DNA of 64,000 bases, taken from assembly GCA_905220665.1 (NCBI GenBank), contig CAJNAR010000187.1, positions 115,001 through 179,000 of the forward strand, in the 5' to 3' direction. Positions 1 to 12,019 of this stretch are shown piece by piece; the first letter of the stretch is position 1, and each line of letters starts with the position of its first letter. This DNA comes from Albugo candida (Eukaryota > Oomycota > Peronosporomycetes > Albuginales > Albuginaceae). The translations under genes and the position numbers were made by a program. The notes beneath the pieces were generated by a model. That model did no database searches. It saw nothing but the letters and a program-made list of their open reading frames with translations, and was not told the DNA's origin.

Positions 1-1755
1 CAGGCCATAGCAGACGCGGTGGAACCGAACGCCATTGCATCCACTTTCCGCATGCTGGCTTTACGAGAAGTCCAGAATTCTCGTATCGACCCTTGCGAGA
101 AGATTGAGATGTTTATTCCGGCGCCGCGCCTTACGGTGCATTTCGCCTTCTCCTATCACTGCATTAAGAAGCCCAAACCGCCACATAGCCATGGGCGCTC
201 GACTCACTCTGCGATTTCGTGAGCATCAAGAATAGAAGCCTCAAGTTCCATTTTCTTGACAAAGTGGTGGCTCAAAAACTTGGCGGCACTGCGATTAGAT
301 GCATGGACAAGCAGCTCCTCGTGCAACCATACCGTCGTTTTGGTGACTGTACTTTGTCGAACTCAACAATGTACCAATGGGTTTTTTCGATGACGCGATT
401 TTGGGATACTTTGAGCCTAGTGGTTATCCTTCTTATTCTCACTGCCAGCACCAAACCCTAACTTATCGACACCAGGGACAGAGTCGTTTGCTTTCGGTCT
501 AAACAGTCCCGGTTCATTTTTTTTCTGAGGACCGTAAATCTCTTCGGAAGATCTATTTTCCTGGTTTTCCGGATCCAGTCTATGTTCAACACAAACATCG
601 GGCGTACAACCAAGCTACGCCGCCTTAGAACGTGGCAAAGAAGGCAGCAGCGAAAGCGGCAAAGGGGTCCCTACCATCAAAAATCACCCATCGTCATATC
701 GAACTCATCCCGTCACAGCCCGCGCAAGGCACCGCTCCCGCGCCGAACTATCCTTGGCGTGCCCTACTGCCAGATCCTTTCGATACGTGGTCTAAGGTAT
801 CGAAACAGATCAACTGGTGACCACCATCACCACTTCCTCACAGCATACTGTGGCATGTGCCGAAGAAGAGGAAGCTTTCTTCGATCTACCAAGTACCCCA
901 ACCGGTTATCAACTTGCTTTCTCGCCGTAGGAAGACGATGAAGGCTACGAAATCACTTGTGTAGTGACGGTTCAAGATTGTGGCGTTGATCGTAGCAAAC
1001 CTCTCTACCCCATAGGCCCTGTTGCTCGCATGCTGGAAGAGCAGTGTCTCCATACCGATCTCGGGAAACTGTTCACCAAAGCCCACGACGAAGCCATATC
1101 GCGGCAACCCAAGTTGCCTTTGCGGAGCTCAAAGATCCGGAAACCCGTTTGGCGGACATTGCAGCCCATCCCACCATTATCGCGCCAGTATTTCGGGCTC
1201 CCTCTCTCGCCCACCATATCATGGCTCCTGAACATTCCATTTTGCGGGCTATTCCAGTGAACATTAGGGTGACTCTTCGAGCTTGGTCTCTCCCATCACT
1301 CATCATCATGGCGATACTATTCCGACGCAGGCCGCGCTGTTCGCAGACCTTTTCCCTGGAGACGAAGCCTAGACGTTAGCCTTGTCTTTGGATTGGGCTG
1401 CATTCGCTTTATACCTCCTAGCTTATGGATCCACCCTATATATGGATTTAGTAAGTGAAGCTGCTCTCATCAACGATGATCAGCCTGCTTATCTCAAACA
1501 TAGACACGTTCTCTTTTGGGATGATCGTGTACTCATGACTCTTGCCGCGGAATTAAGTAGTCATCTCCTTCCACGGCACTCAAGAAAATTGAGGATGCTT
1601 GTACTCTTCTGTGATACAGATATACTTGCTCCGACGATCTTATGGAGAAATCAGGCATAGACTCCACTATGGACTTTAGCGATGCTACCGACTTAGTCGT
1701 CCGCACTACCATGGATTCCACTCGACTCTAACCAACCTTGGACTTTCGCCGGCCT
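1..1755 (+). pseudogene. LINE copy 1, N-terminal (ORF1-like) region, broken
   Basis: Conserved segments recur in the other copies: a LALREVQ-type segment followed by CEKIxMFIPAPRL (near 55-140), a QKLGGTA segment (near 270-300), YRRFGD (near 330-345), a YVHHKHRAYN-type segment (near 580-610), an RMLEEQCLHTD-type segment (near 1025-1060) and an FWDDxVLM segment (near 1515-1535). The frame changes several times and contains stops. I recognise no named domain. Position and basic stretches suggest a nucleic-acid-binding ORF1 or N-terminal extension, but that is inference. I saw no clear stop/ATG boundary that would separate ORF1 from ORF2. Confidence 0.6.
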
Positions 1756-2730
1756 TTCCCTAATGAGAATGGTCTGAATCAAGTCAACTCAGCCTTTTAG
1801 CGACAAGTTCTCCATAATCATCAACTTATCGCGCGTCAAGAAACGCTTTTCAGCAGCGCCGACCACCAACGAAAGTCGTACTCCATCAGTACCGTGGATT
1901 CCACCGCACTATCATTTTTGTCTCCCTTGGATGTTACCAATGGTGCTGAACGTAATGGCGTGACATTAATCTTCCCATCAAATCACCTCTTCGGCCCCAT
2001 GATCAATATCACCTCCAGACACATCACGAGCGCGTATCAAAGCCGCTACATGATTATCGACACTTCCTTGGAACAGCAACACATGTGGATCCATGTGATC
2101 TATGCACCTACTTAGCTTCCGGCAAGGACAACCTTCTTCGAATCTCTCCCTGCTGCCTTCCCGGAAGGTATTTCAGCATATCATCTGAGGGGATTTCAAC
2201 GTTCCCATTTACCCTGCCCTGGAAGTCCAGAAAATCACAACACAAGTGCCCAACTTCCGATTTATTACAGCAGTCGATTATTCACTTGGGACTTGTCGAA
2301 GCCTGGCGCTCGACTTATCCTATGACACAAGAATTCACGGGACCTGGTCGGCGTAATCGTATCGAGTACAGCTTCCTATCGCCGGATCTCTTCTCGAACA
2401 ACTTGGTTCATATCAAGCACAACTTCACCGATCAATACCGTCATGCCATTCACTTGCCGCTCACTTTCCAACTCCGACATACCACTTACCCGAATTGTGC
2501 ACGCCTTCCTTGGAATGCCCAACATGGCTAGTGCGGGCTCCCGAAGTACAAGCAGCATTACAGTCCAACTTAGCGTTCTTTTTGGACCGACTCAGGACCG
2601 GCACAGAAGATAATCCCGGGGCCTTGTTCGACGAACATAAGAGGACCGAGTTATTGTACCTTCCGTCAATTTCGATTTATCAAGGATCGCAAGAAGCAAC
2701 GCCACGCCAAGTATCGTCAAGATGCTCATA
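1756..2730 (+). pseudogene. LINE copy 1, AP-endonuclease-like domain, broken
   Basis: This is the target-nicking endonuclease of the LINE. It starts at an ENGLNQVN segment and continues through an LIARQE-type segment (catalytic Glu position), an HVIYAP strand, and an RRNRIEYSFLS segment corresponding to the RIDY-type motif of L1 endonucleases. One break is informative: after IYAP a TAG stands where copy 5 has a Gln codon, so it is probably a CAG-to-TAG change. At least two frame changes occur. Assignment to the exonuclease/endonuclease/phosphatase fold rests on motif order and position ahead of the RT. Confidence 0.65.
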
Positions 2731-2981
2731 ACGCTGCTCAACTTGCCGCTACCGACCCTGCGCTGCTCAATACGGAAGAAGCACGAAGACTCAAAGCCAC
2801 TCTCCATGATGAAGTAACACGCCGGAGAACAATAGATTCCTGGCATCTCTTCGACACCTGAATCCGTTTCAGCGTAAAGGCCAACAAAGCTTTTCTTCTT
2901 CCGCCTGCACCCATCTTACGACAAGTTTGCATCCTTTCGGCACAACGACCTGATGGATCCCAGGGTACCGATCCTGATGAA

Positions 2982-4397
2982 ATGGCTACAATTCATCGGG
3001 ACTATTGGGCTCAGATCTTTCAATCTACTTCCCACGAAGAATCTTCCAGGGTTCGCTTTCGCCAACATGATCCGGTAGAGCTTCACTCCCTTCTTCGACA
3101 TACCACTTCAGAACTCACCGATCAAAATAGAGCCTACCTCGACGCACCATTTAAAGCTAACGACTTTTACTGGGCGATCAAGACATCACTCCGAAACAAA
3201 GCTCCTGGTTATGATGGCCTTCCCTTGGAATACTACCAACTTTTCATTTCGACTTGGGCAATCGTCTACGAGCTAGTTTACTCCGCACAACTTTCGAAAG
3301 GACGCCTCACCAAGTTTCAACGACGAGCAACGGTTACTCTTCTCTACAAGAAGGGTGACCGCACCCTCCCAAGCAACTATCGCCCCATCACCTTACTCAA
3401 TCATGACGCAAAGATCGGTCCGAAGATACTCGCCTTTCGCCTTCGCAAAGTCCTACCGAAGCTACTACACACTGATCAAAGTGGCTTTGTGCAAGGCAGA
3501 GCTATACGACATGCATTAGTGCGGTTCCAAGACATCCAGAAACTCTGCCGACTTCGGTTTCCCGATGCTGGCGCCATCTTATTGGACTTCGCCATGGCGT
3601 TATATAGTGTGTTGTGGCCTGCACTTCACACTATTTTACACCATTTTGGCTTTGGAGCGACCTTCCGTTCATGGATCAAGACCTTCTACCAAGATAACCT
3701 TACTGCTATCATGGTAAATGATCGCCCGAGCAAGTTTTTTCAACTCGGTTGCGTATTACGCCAAGGTGATCCCTTTTCACCTACGCTCTTTGTCCTCTTC
3801 TTTCTGGCTTCTGTCCGCGCAACGACAGGACATCTTGGCATTCCGATACCAGGATCATCAACGACTCTACACCTTCCGGCGTTTGCAGACGATTGTACGG
3901 GCATGCTGAGAGACCTCCGTGACACGCCCAAATTTATGGCCCAAGTCATACGCAATGGTGGCCGGTCTCCAACTAAATGCGTCCAAGACTCGAATATTTG
4001 GTTTTCGCCCTCCTTAATGGAATCTTTGGCATTGCTTACCGAACCGTCTTTTTCGGTTACCTATATGGCGCCATTATCGGCGGGTATTTGGAAGCGCACA
4101 AAGACCTTTGGAATATGCCAGCATCCACGCCAAGTTTTTATACCAGCAAGGATTCCAGTATCTTTCCGACTTCATTTGCCGCCATGGTACATTGCCCACT
4201 CACAACGTCTGCAGGAAGCATTCCTGCGCTCAGCGCTTCCGCGTCTTCTGGACTATACCGCGACTGTCAACTTTTTCAAGACACACATCGAGAAAATCAG
4301 CAGCAATATCACCCCGACTTATGGACCCATGTTGCCTCAACCTATCGCCGCGGCCTTTCAACCGTGGTCGTTCATGGACACACCTTTCGTCAAATGA
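2982..4397 (+). CDS. LINE copy 1 reverse transcriptase, long open frame
   Basis: An uninterrupted 471-codon frame copying RNA into DNA in the LINE life cycle. RT landmarks: NKAPGYDGLP, then SNYRPITLLNHDAK, QSGFVQGR, the catalytic Asp in AILLDFA, the turn RQGDPFSPTLF, and the catalytic pair in FADD. The Asp and FADD are kept, but the segment after AILLDF reads AMALYSV where copy 3 reads AKAFDSV. Beyond FADD the frame diverges from the other copies, suggesting a frameshift near 3930 that opens an alternative frame. The ATG at 2982 is internal: coding similarity starts upstream (from about 2500), so the true frame is part of a larger, broken ORF2. Confidence 0.85.
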   Translation: MATIHRDYWAQIFQSTSHEESSRVRFRQHDPVELHSLLRHTTSELTDQNRAYLDAPFKANDFYWAIKTSLRNKAPGYDGLPLEYYQLFISTWAIVYELVYSAQLSKGRLTKFQRRATVTLLYKKGDRTLPSNYRPITLLNHDAKIGPKILAFRLRKVLPKLLHTDQSGFVQGRAIRHALVRFQDIQKLCRLRFPDAGAILLDFAMALYSVLWPALHTILHHFGFGATFRSWIKTFYQDNLTAIMVNDRPSKFFQLGCVLRQGDPFSPTLFVLFFLASVRATTGHLGIPIPGSSTTLHLPAFADDCTGMLRDLRDTPKFMAQVIRNGGRSPTKCVQDSNIWFSPSLMESLALLTEPSFSVTYMAPLSAGIWKRTKTFGICQHPRQVFIPARIPVSFRLHLPPWYIAHSQRLQEAFLRSALPRLLDYTATVNFFKTHIEKISSNITPTYGPMLPQPIAAAFQPWSFMDTPFVK

Positions 4398-4991
4398 GCA
4401 ATCAACGACTCTATCGAATGCTGCATCGTCTCCCAAGGATCGTGGATCACCCGATAAGGCGTTGGCAGTTCAATCTCCTATCAGTGGGACGCTATGTGGA
4501 AGCGCGAAATGACCTTAAACCAGGATGTGCTTTCCGTTTTCGCTGACCTCAAGTTCCGATTACAACATAGTGGATTACGTCTTCGCTACCATACCTCCGA
4601 TATATTGTGCTCTCATGGTTGTGATTCACCAGAAACAGCAGGACATTTATTTTGGGAGTGTTCCTTGGCGTCAAAGCTTTGGTCCTTCTCCCAATTTAAA
4701 ATCTTCTCGTGCATCGATGGACCACTCACATGGGATACTGTTGTTTATGGCAACAACTTAGTACTTTCAACACCAGTTTCTCAGCGATATGGTTCTCACA
4801 ATATCCTTCGCGTACTCAACGTCTACCGCTGCGTCATTCTCCGAACTTTATGGCTTACCCGCAATGACGCTATTTTCAAGCATCAAGTCGCGTGTCCTAC
4901 CCAACTCTACAGTATTGGAAGGTGCTACCTTATCGCCCACATGCGTCGACTCAAACAAGTTTCGTGTACCAACATTGGGCTTGTGCTTTGA
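4398..4991 (+). pseudogene. LINE copy 1, C-terminal zf-RVT region
   Basis: The open stretch 4494-4991 begins with DVLSVFADLKFRLQHSGL and holds a zinc knuckle with CSHGC, then HLFWEC, the Cys/His pattern of the zf-RVT domain that follows the RT in many plant, fungal and oomycete LINEs. A Trp- and Arg-rich tail follows (LRTLWLTRNDAIF). It ends at a TGA near 4990 and is followed by about 350 bp of 3' UTR. No RNase H domain was seen after it. Confidence 0.75.
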
Positions 4992-5459
4992 GTGATTATT
5001 GCCTAGCACCTGTCTTACCGATGCACTTACCAACGATGATTTCCCCGCACTTAGCGCTGCCACTATAGACTTCGTCAAACTCGACTTCACTAATATCGGA
5101 TTCGTCACTCTTGCTTCCATCGACTTTGCTTTTACCATTTTGGTTCAATCAACATTGGAGTAGCCTGATAGAGAGTCCACTACTGTAATCCTTTTGTCAT
5201 AGGCGACTGGATGGGTGTCACAATGGTACCATCACTCAATAAAATGCTTGGGGGTTAGTGCTACCGAACTTACGCGCATAACAGCAGGACGTTGCACCAA
5301 TAGTATTAGTTATTTTTATTAGGTGTAATGTAATTTGACAAACCAGAATTGCCCTCCAGACTTTCGAATTTTCTCTCTAGTATGGAAGTGGCATACACAT
5401 CGTACTTCTAGGATTCAATCAGCAACCAGCAATCACGCAGATTTTGCGTGTCTTATCAG

Positions 5460-5935
5460 CTTTCAGCTACCCATTCCGTCCTCCACACAGTCCTTCCCTT
5501 CAGCTCTAGATCAACTTCGTCCTTCCCATTACCAACTTTCTCAACAGCGGTCTTTACCCTCGGTTTTCTCCTTGGATCTTCCCGTGGACCAGCTTCGAAA
5601 AACATGAGTACCGGCCTTTCCTTCTTCGGAAGAATTCGACCAAACCTTTCCTTCTTTGTTAGAAGCTCAAGTCAGCCTTTCCTTCTACGGAAGCATACAA
5701 CCAAGCCTTTCCTTCCTCGGTAGAAGCGCATGTCAGCCTCTCCGTTCTCACGAAAAATTTGAAGTCCTACTTTATCGATCTTTCCTTCTTTGGGGGAAGT
5801 AGAAGCCAGTCTTTCCCGTCCTTTCCTTTTGAGAAAGAACAGTAGAAACCAACCCTCACAATCTTTCCGTTTTCATTTTTACCGTCTTTCGATCCCCCTT
5901 TGAATCAGAAGTGCTCCCTGCCGATTATCGGGTCC
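5460..5935 (+). repeat. LINE 5' UTR hairpin array (copy 2)
   Basis: Pyrimidine-rich leader with many recurrences of a CCTTTCCTTCTTCGGAAGAA-like unit. Several units are small inverted repeats of the form CTTC-NNNG-GAAG: 5621-5632 has loop TTCG and 5682-5693 has loop TACG, both members of the UNCG class; others nearby are degenerate. Spacing is irregular, about 35-60 bp. The same array occurs in copy 3. It may be a transcribed regulatory leader or a remnant of 5' UTR monomers; that is inference. Confidence 0.7.
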
Positions 5936-5938
5936 AAT

Positions 5939-7800
5939 ATGGCACCTAAAACGGCCAAGAACATCCCGTCAAACATTCGAATCGAATGACCCACGGCAAA
6001 TTTCGGGAAGATAACCCCTAATGTGGCAGTCATAATTCCAACGAATCATCTTTTTTTCAAGCTATTAGCGATGCATATGACTCTAATGCTTCTGAAGACA
6101 CCATCAAAGCCCTCGAATTACATGAAGTGGACAAATCATCAGTCGACCCAAGCCTAAAGGTCGAGCTTTTCATCCCCCCCGAAAACTCACAACAATCTTC
6201 AGCCTAGAAGATGTTCTCGCTTCACTACACCGGGAGAACCAAACCGACGTTTGGACAGCTTCACTTCCCCAACTTTGCGACTTCGTGTGTGTACGAGGTC
6301 GCGGCATCAAGTTTCACTGCAATGATCGGGACATTGCGATCAAACTTGATGGTTCCGCTATACGCTGCTTGGGCAAGCAGCTTCAATTTAACCATCCCGT
6401 AATATGGTGAATGGTACTAGATAATTGACCTTCGCAACGTCCCCATTGGTGTTTGTGACGAAGAGATTTTCAATTACTTCAAAACTTTCAACATGCAATT
6501 AGGTATTGCACCTTACGTACACCAAGGACCCCTTCAATCCCGTGACCGTACTATATGCTTCCGCTTCAAGCAAGCATCCGTAGATTTATTTTCCACCTCA
6601 GATCAACCTCTTCAAGAAATATCCTTTCCTGGACATGAACATCCGGTGTTTGTTCATCACAAGCACCGAACACTCAGCAAAGTTACCCAACCGTCTCTTG
6701 CGGCCAAACAAGCATCAACAAAGAAGCAATCCAACCATTTCGCCTTGGACACTGTTTCAGCATCACAACAAGCCTCTATGGCCCTCCAAACTACGGCTCC
6801 ACAAGAGCCACCTATGACTTTCGTGAAGCCTTCCAATTCGGCACCATGAACGATTAGATTACCGTCTCTCATCAACTTGCCTGTAGGGATCCACCGACCC
6901 CTACTGCGGCACAGCACGTCGACATTGCGGAAGAGCACCAGGACAATCGCGTCTCATCCGTCTTTATATTAAACACAACAACTCGCGTTTCATCCTTTGG
7001 ATGATGAAAATGATGGGGAACCGATCACTCGCGACATCACGTTGAACAACACATCAGTGCGGGGATATCCCCTTTATCCTTCCGATACGATATCAAGCAT
7101 GATGAAACGACTTTGTATGCTGCGATCCCTGAAGTGACATCTCGTCGTACTGGGGTGCGCAGGCATATCAAAAGGACACCAGGCTCTCTTCACTGATGAA
7201 GCGGAACTTGAAACACGATTGGCAATAATTGTGGCTCAACCGTCTGCCATAGCTCCGGCTCTTTTGGAGCCTTCCACGACTTTCCAGCCACATCACCGAA
7301 CACGCCGTCATGCGCGCTGCTAGCGCAGCACCGGACAATCCTTTTGGTGGTTCCGACACTCTTATGGACCGACTCCAAAAACGTTATTTGCAGAGATTCC
7401 GCCCCATAGTGCACTACTTGCCGCCATTCTTCCGACTCATGACGATCAACCTACGGCCAATGCTCTCGCATTATTCGACCTTTATCTTCGGTCTTACGCG
7501 GCTTCCATCTATATGGATCCACTTCAGATCGCCACATTGGCAGAGACCCACAATCCAAGTCGGATTTGGCACTCTCACTTTCTACTCCGGGATGATCTCA
7601 CTATAATGGCATTAGCGAGTTCATCTTTTGGTAGTAACCTCATCGAGAAAGCACCCCTCCCCCATCAACATACCTATCGGGGTGGTCGCTTGTATTGCAT
7701 CCAATAACGAGTCAATGGATGAAGCGGGTTCATCTTCCTACGACTCCGATTAAACAACGAACTCTTTGCAGGATCCGTACCGTTAATCAGCTTTGGTTAC
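5939..7800 (+). pseudogene. LINE copy 2, N-terminal (ORF1-like) region, broken
   Basis: Starts at ATG 5939 (Met-Ala-Pro-Lys-Thr), which aligns with the ATG at 17155 in copy 3 (Met-Ala-Ser-Thr-Lys) and 25032 in copy 4 (Met-Ala-Pro-Ala-Lys). The shared start is the reason for this choice. Recognisable segments include the ELHEV / FIPP region near 6115-6180, a PGHEHPVFVHHKHRT segment at 6625-6670 and a long Ser/Thr/Gln/Lys-rich stretch after it. Several stops interrupt it. It is more diverged from copies 1, 3 and 4 than they are from each other. Confidence 0.6.
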
Positions 7801-9150
7801 TTAATAGGATCTCCATCAATATCCATGGCCTCAACAACTTTCGCCCCAAGTTATCCCTACCCTCCTTTCACGCTACCAGTTAATCGCACTTCAAGAAACA
7901 CGATTCAGCAATGACGACGGACCGCCGCAAGAACGATCACTTTATCTCGAGTGTGGATGCTCATGCCCACGCTTATTGGTCATCAACGTCTATCCCAAAC
8001 GGCTATGTCCGCAAGGGAGTAGAACTTCCTCTGTCTTCTTCTCACCCCTTTGTCCTAGTGACCAACATCACCGACAAACACATCCCAAATCATTCCATGA
8101 TCGACACTTGCTTATGGAAACCTCTCTACAGCATCACCGATTTTGCATCATGTGCTATACACTCCGGTTCAACTTTTAGATCGTACTTCGTTTTACACAT
8201 CCCTCCCTGTGAACTTTCCTACCTACATCCAACGTATCGTCATGAGGGACTTTACCGTCCCATTAGACCCTTTCGTCGATTCCAGCAAATCGATTCATAG
8301 TAAGAATAATACCAATGGACATTGCAGTTGGGCCTTATCGATGCTTGGCGTACAACGCATCCTACCAGCAAGGAAGACACGGATCCTGGTCGCCAGAATC
8401 GTCTCGACTACTGCTTCCTCTCGTCCGTGCTGTTTCATGATTACCTCACAAGCATTAGATACGATCATGCCACCAAGTATCAACGTGCCGACCATCTTCC
8501 GGACACACTCCGTCTCCAATATCCAGATTTTCCCAAGCAGTCCAAACTTCCTTGGAAGTGTCCACCTTGTCTATTCAAAATACTGGAGATCGAACAATCC
8601 CTCAAAGCCTTTCTCCGCGTTCAAGTCCGCCTTCGCAATGAAAATTTCGATAATTCTGCGCGCGATATATGACGAACATAAGCGCGATGAATTACGTAAT
8701 CTGCGCTACATGTTTCGCCGCATGACGACAAAGTGTACCGAGGAAGTCCAGCAAGCGAGGAATCGACTCTGCAATCTCAAACATGAAATTGCGACGAATC
8801 CTTCATCAGTTCGTTCTAAAGAGATAGACACGCTTTTCCATCAGCTTTCGACATTGGAAGAAGTCAGTAGCAAGTCAAGTGCACGGGAGCACTTCGATCG
8901 AGATATCAATCACAGCGAGCGTTCTTCGAAGTTCTTCTTTCGTCCTCCAACACCGATCCTTCGCCGGGTATGCATTCCGTTTATACTACGTGCGGATGGA
9001 ACACTTACAACGGAAACCAAGGAAATGCCTCAAGCTCACAACACTTATTGGGCAGATATTTTGCAGTCTCCATCCAGAGAGTATCGTTACACCAAAGGGA
9101 AATACGATACTGAAGCCATGCAAGATCTACTCCAACACACCACAGCATAA
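7801..9150 (+). pseudogene. LINE copy 2, endonuclease and RT N-terminal region
   Basis: Begins with INIHGLNNFRPKLS, the counterpart of the NGLNQVNPAF segment that opens the endonuclease in copies 1 and 5. An LGLIDAWRTTHP segment and an NRLDYCFLSS motif (RIDY-type) follow at 8320-8460. From about 8660 the frame reads YDEHKRDELRNLRYMFRRMT, a basic helical linker before the RT. The open stretch 8143-9150 (335 codons) crosses between frames, because the endonuclease motifs lie in another frame than the linker. Decayed. Confidence 0.65.
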
Positions 9151-10000
9151 CTCTCTCCGATTGGTCATGTTTACGTGGATTCCCCTTTCACAGCAAGGGA
9201 TTCTTACTGGGCGATCCGATCGACTGACCGATCCAAAGCACCTGGTTATGACAGACTTCCGATAGAGTACTATCAGCTGTGCTTCCGACTAGGCGCAAGT
9301 GGTGGAACTTGCTCATCCTGCCCAACTCTCAGAGAGTAGAATGAAAAAATTTCAATGCCGTGCTTCCATCACCCTTTTCTACAAAAAAGGCGATCGATCC
9401 TAGCAAGTAATTACCGACCTATCACACTATTGAATCATGACGCGAAGCTTGGGCCGAACATACTGGCACATCGATTGAAACGCATCCAACCAAGACTTTC
9501 ACATCCCGATCAAAATGGTTCAGGTCAATTCCGATCTATCAGACAAGCCCTAATCCGCTTTCAAGACCTACAAACGCTTTGTCGACAGAAGTTTGCTACT
9601 GCCTGCGTGGTGTTATTGGACCTCACGAAAGCTTCGACAGCTTTGTATGGCCTGCATTACATATCCTACTTCGACAGTTTGGTTTCGACTCGCCTTTCCG
9701 TGCTTGGATCGACATGTTTTACGAACATAACCTCATCACCATCATGGTGAATGGCCATGCAAGCTCTTTCTTTCAGTTAGGCAGAGGATCTCGCCAAGGC
9801 GACCCCCTATTATCGTCACTGATTGTTCTGATTCTAGAACCAATGTTGTGATATCTTCGAGCTACAACAGGACATCTTGGGATACCAGTCCAACATGATT
9901 CCGACAAGCAACATCTTTCAACTTTTGCTGATGACGTCACTGGTCTTCTTCGTAACATCGATGACACACCAACCTTTTACCGGCATGTCCAGCACAACGC
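9151..10000 (+). pseudogene. LINE copy 2, reverse transcriptase core, broken
   Basis: RT motifs in order across changing frames: SKAPGYD near 9235-9255, ASNYRPITLLNHDAKLGP at about 9400-9455, RQALIRFQDLQTLC near 9540-9580, a catalytic-Asp strand VVLLDLTKAS near 9605-9640, GSRQGDPLLSSL near 9785-9820, and an FADD-type segment (FADDVTGLLRN) near 9925-9955. A stop interrupts the region after the LEPML segment. Copying activity is not expected. Confidence 0.75.
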
Positions 10001-11822
10001 GTAAGCTGTCGACCTTCAACTCAATACCATCAAGACTCAAGTGATCACCATTCAACCTACTGTCCACCGAAATCTCGACAATACCGAGTGTCCAACCTCA
10101 CCGATCCTGGAATCAGTTTCGTTTCTTGGCGTCCTGCAGCATGCCGAGCACGCCACTACACATCGCTTTTCTTTCATTTTTACCGGCCTTTCATTCATGA
10201 CAGCTATTGTGGAAGTTTCAAGCACGTACGTTGCGCAGTAGAGCAGTACTTCTACGTTCTATTGTGCTTCCACTGAGATGGTATCCCGCAACGGTCACCC
10301 CAATACCCACCAACATTGGCTTCAGTTTGAAATCTGTCCAAAGCCTTCCTTTTACAGCAACCCCTCGACCTCACAAAAGCCTTATGCGGCCCGATGGCAG
10401 AATATGAATTGACGAGGCTGACATCACAAGGTAGATTATTATTCCCTTGCCTCAACAGCTTCTCACGTGCAATGCATCTCTATACCTTACGTGATGGTCT
10501 TCGGGAGTGCGCGTCACTTAGATGGTTGATTGCAGCACTACACTGAATCATTACAGCACTAAAAGATACGGGTATTGTATTGAACATGCTTTACTCGCCA
10601 ATCCATTTTTTTACTTGTCCCAACCACGATGGCAATCCCATGGATTGCTTTGGTATTCAATAGCACAACAGTGGTATCGACTACTACAAGGCCCAAGTAA
10701 CACCACCTCACACGACTTCGTGACTTACAGGCACTACTTTGGCGCCATTACAAAAGGGTTTCTGGTCCTTCAAAGCGTCCATGGTAATATGCATTAAGCC
10801 ATTGTCAATGGTTATATCGATATGGTTATCAACAACTCTCTTACATCATCGCCTTACATGGATCACGGCCAACCTCGGTATTGTCAAAGAATCTTTTCCC
10901 CGCCAACATCTTCCATCGAAAACGGAACCAATGGGCAACCGCAAATGTCTTAGCTAGACGCTTTGACGAACTCGTCCTGGTTCATGCCTCCATTCCCCAT
11001 GGACCCTTTCTCCCGCAACATATCGCCGCCGCCTTTCTACCCTGGAGTTTCAAGGACAAGCGGTTCACCACGCTCCAGAATGCAGACATATATCGACTCC
11101 TTCATGTTCCAGCCAAATAAAGGAATTTACCCCGACAAAGCATTCGAAGAAATAGCGCCTTCAAACTGGCTCCAGATGTGGAAGCCGGAGCGTCATTTTG
11201 ACCTTGATGTACTCTCCATTTATTCCGACCTAAAATTTCGATTACAACCCACGGTCTACGACTAGGTCACAAACATTGGTATCATACCCTGGATGTTAAT
11301 TGCGTCTGTCATTGTCCGGCAGTGGAAACGGCAAAGTACTTGTTTTGGTACTGCCCCACACCACATACTGTTTGGGAAGCAACACTACGCCCACCTCGAC
11401 ACCATTTCCAGACACCGCTACAATGGTCTACCGTGCTTTATTGGAGCGCTTTGGACCTCGGCACCGAAGCTGGCACACACAACCTTCTCCGGGTAATCAA
11501 CGTGATTCGCAGCGCTGTACTCAAGACTTTTTGGAAGGAGCGCAACAACACCGTCTTTCGAACCAACACTGCTACAAACACTCATGACCCCAATAACCTT
11601 GGAATATCGGTCTCTCGACAAGCATCCTATCAAATCAAAGCCCAACTTCAACGACTTCGACGTATCGATGCATTAAACACCCGGCTATTAAGGCTTTGTG
11701 CGCTCTACATCGACACAAGGCAGTCTGCTACTTTTAACATCCCACAACAACAGCTTTATCACCCAACTCCCCAAAGATCCCGTTCTGCGGTTATGTCTTG
11801 CTCCGATCCAGCTCGTGCTTAG
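10001..11822 (+). pseudogene. LINE copy 2, C-terminal region with zf-RVT knuckle
   Basis: Diverged thumb and connection region, then LDVLSIYSDLKFRLQPTVYD near 11205-11260 and a knuckle region with YLFWYC at about 11335-11355, matching HLFWEC of copy 1. The open frame 11322-11822 (166 codons) carries an RVINVIRSAVLKTFWKERNN tail that aligns with the LRVLNVYRCVILRTLWLTRND segment of copy 1. It ends at TAG 11820-11822. The 3' UTR runs to about 11895. Confidence 0.7.
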
Positions 11823-12019
11823 CACATACTTTAGGGCAGAGACTCGAAGGATTACTCTCAGTTAAGGGTTGTTGAAGTCAGTATGATACATAAAGAGTGT
11901 AATGAAATCTTTGACAAACCAAACTTGCCCTCCACTTTTGAAGTTTCTCTCTAGTGAGCAAGTGATTTTCACACAATACTAATAAGAGCCAATCAGCAAC
12001 CCCTCTTCACGCCCAATCT

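Larger units (their letters stand above)
1..5335 (+). mobile_element. LINE copy 1 (5' end outside window)
   Basis: A non-LTR retrotransposon running off the left edge. In order it shows an N-terminal ORF1-like region, an AP-endonuclease-like domain, an L1-type reverse transcriptase and a C-terminal zf-RVT zinc knuckle, the layout of the L1-like group. The same order recurs in four more copies downstream, and this mutual similarity is the main evidence. The 3' end is placed near the sequence TTGCCCTCCA around 5350-5365, which also ends copies 2 and 3. Stops and frameshifts occur in most domains, so the copy is dead as a whole although its RT frame is long. No target-site duplication could be assigned. 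Confidence 0.9.
5336..11895 (+). mobile_element. LINE copy 2
   Basis: The second copy of the same LINE, directly abutting copy 1 in the same orientation. After the shared 3' terminus TTGCCCTCCA the next bases (CTTTCGAATTTTCTCTCTAG) match the start of the following copy at 11935-11955, so the 5' ends of copies 2 and 3 look alike. It carries a 5' UTR with hairpin repeats, an ATG at 5939, then N-terminal, endonuclease, RT and zf-RVT regions. It is broken by many stops and frameshifts. It appears to span the full element, about 6.5 kb, without a large internal insertion. Confidence 0.85.
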
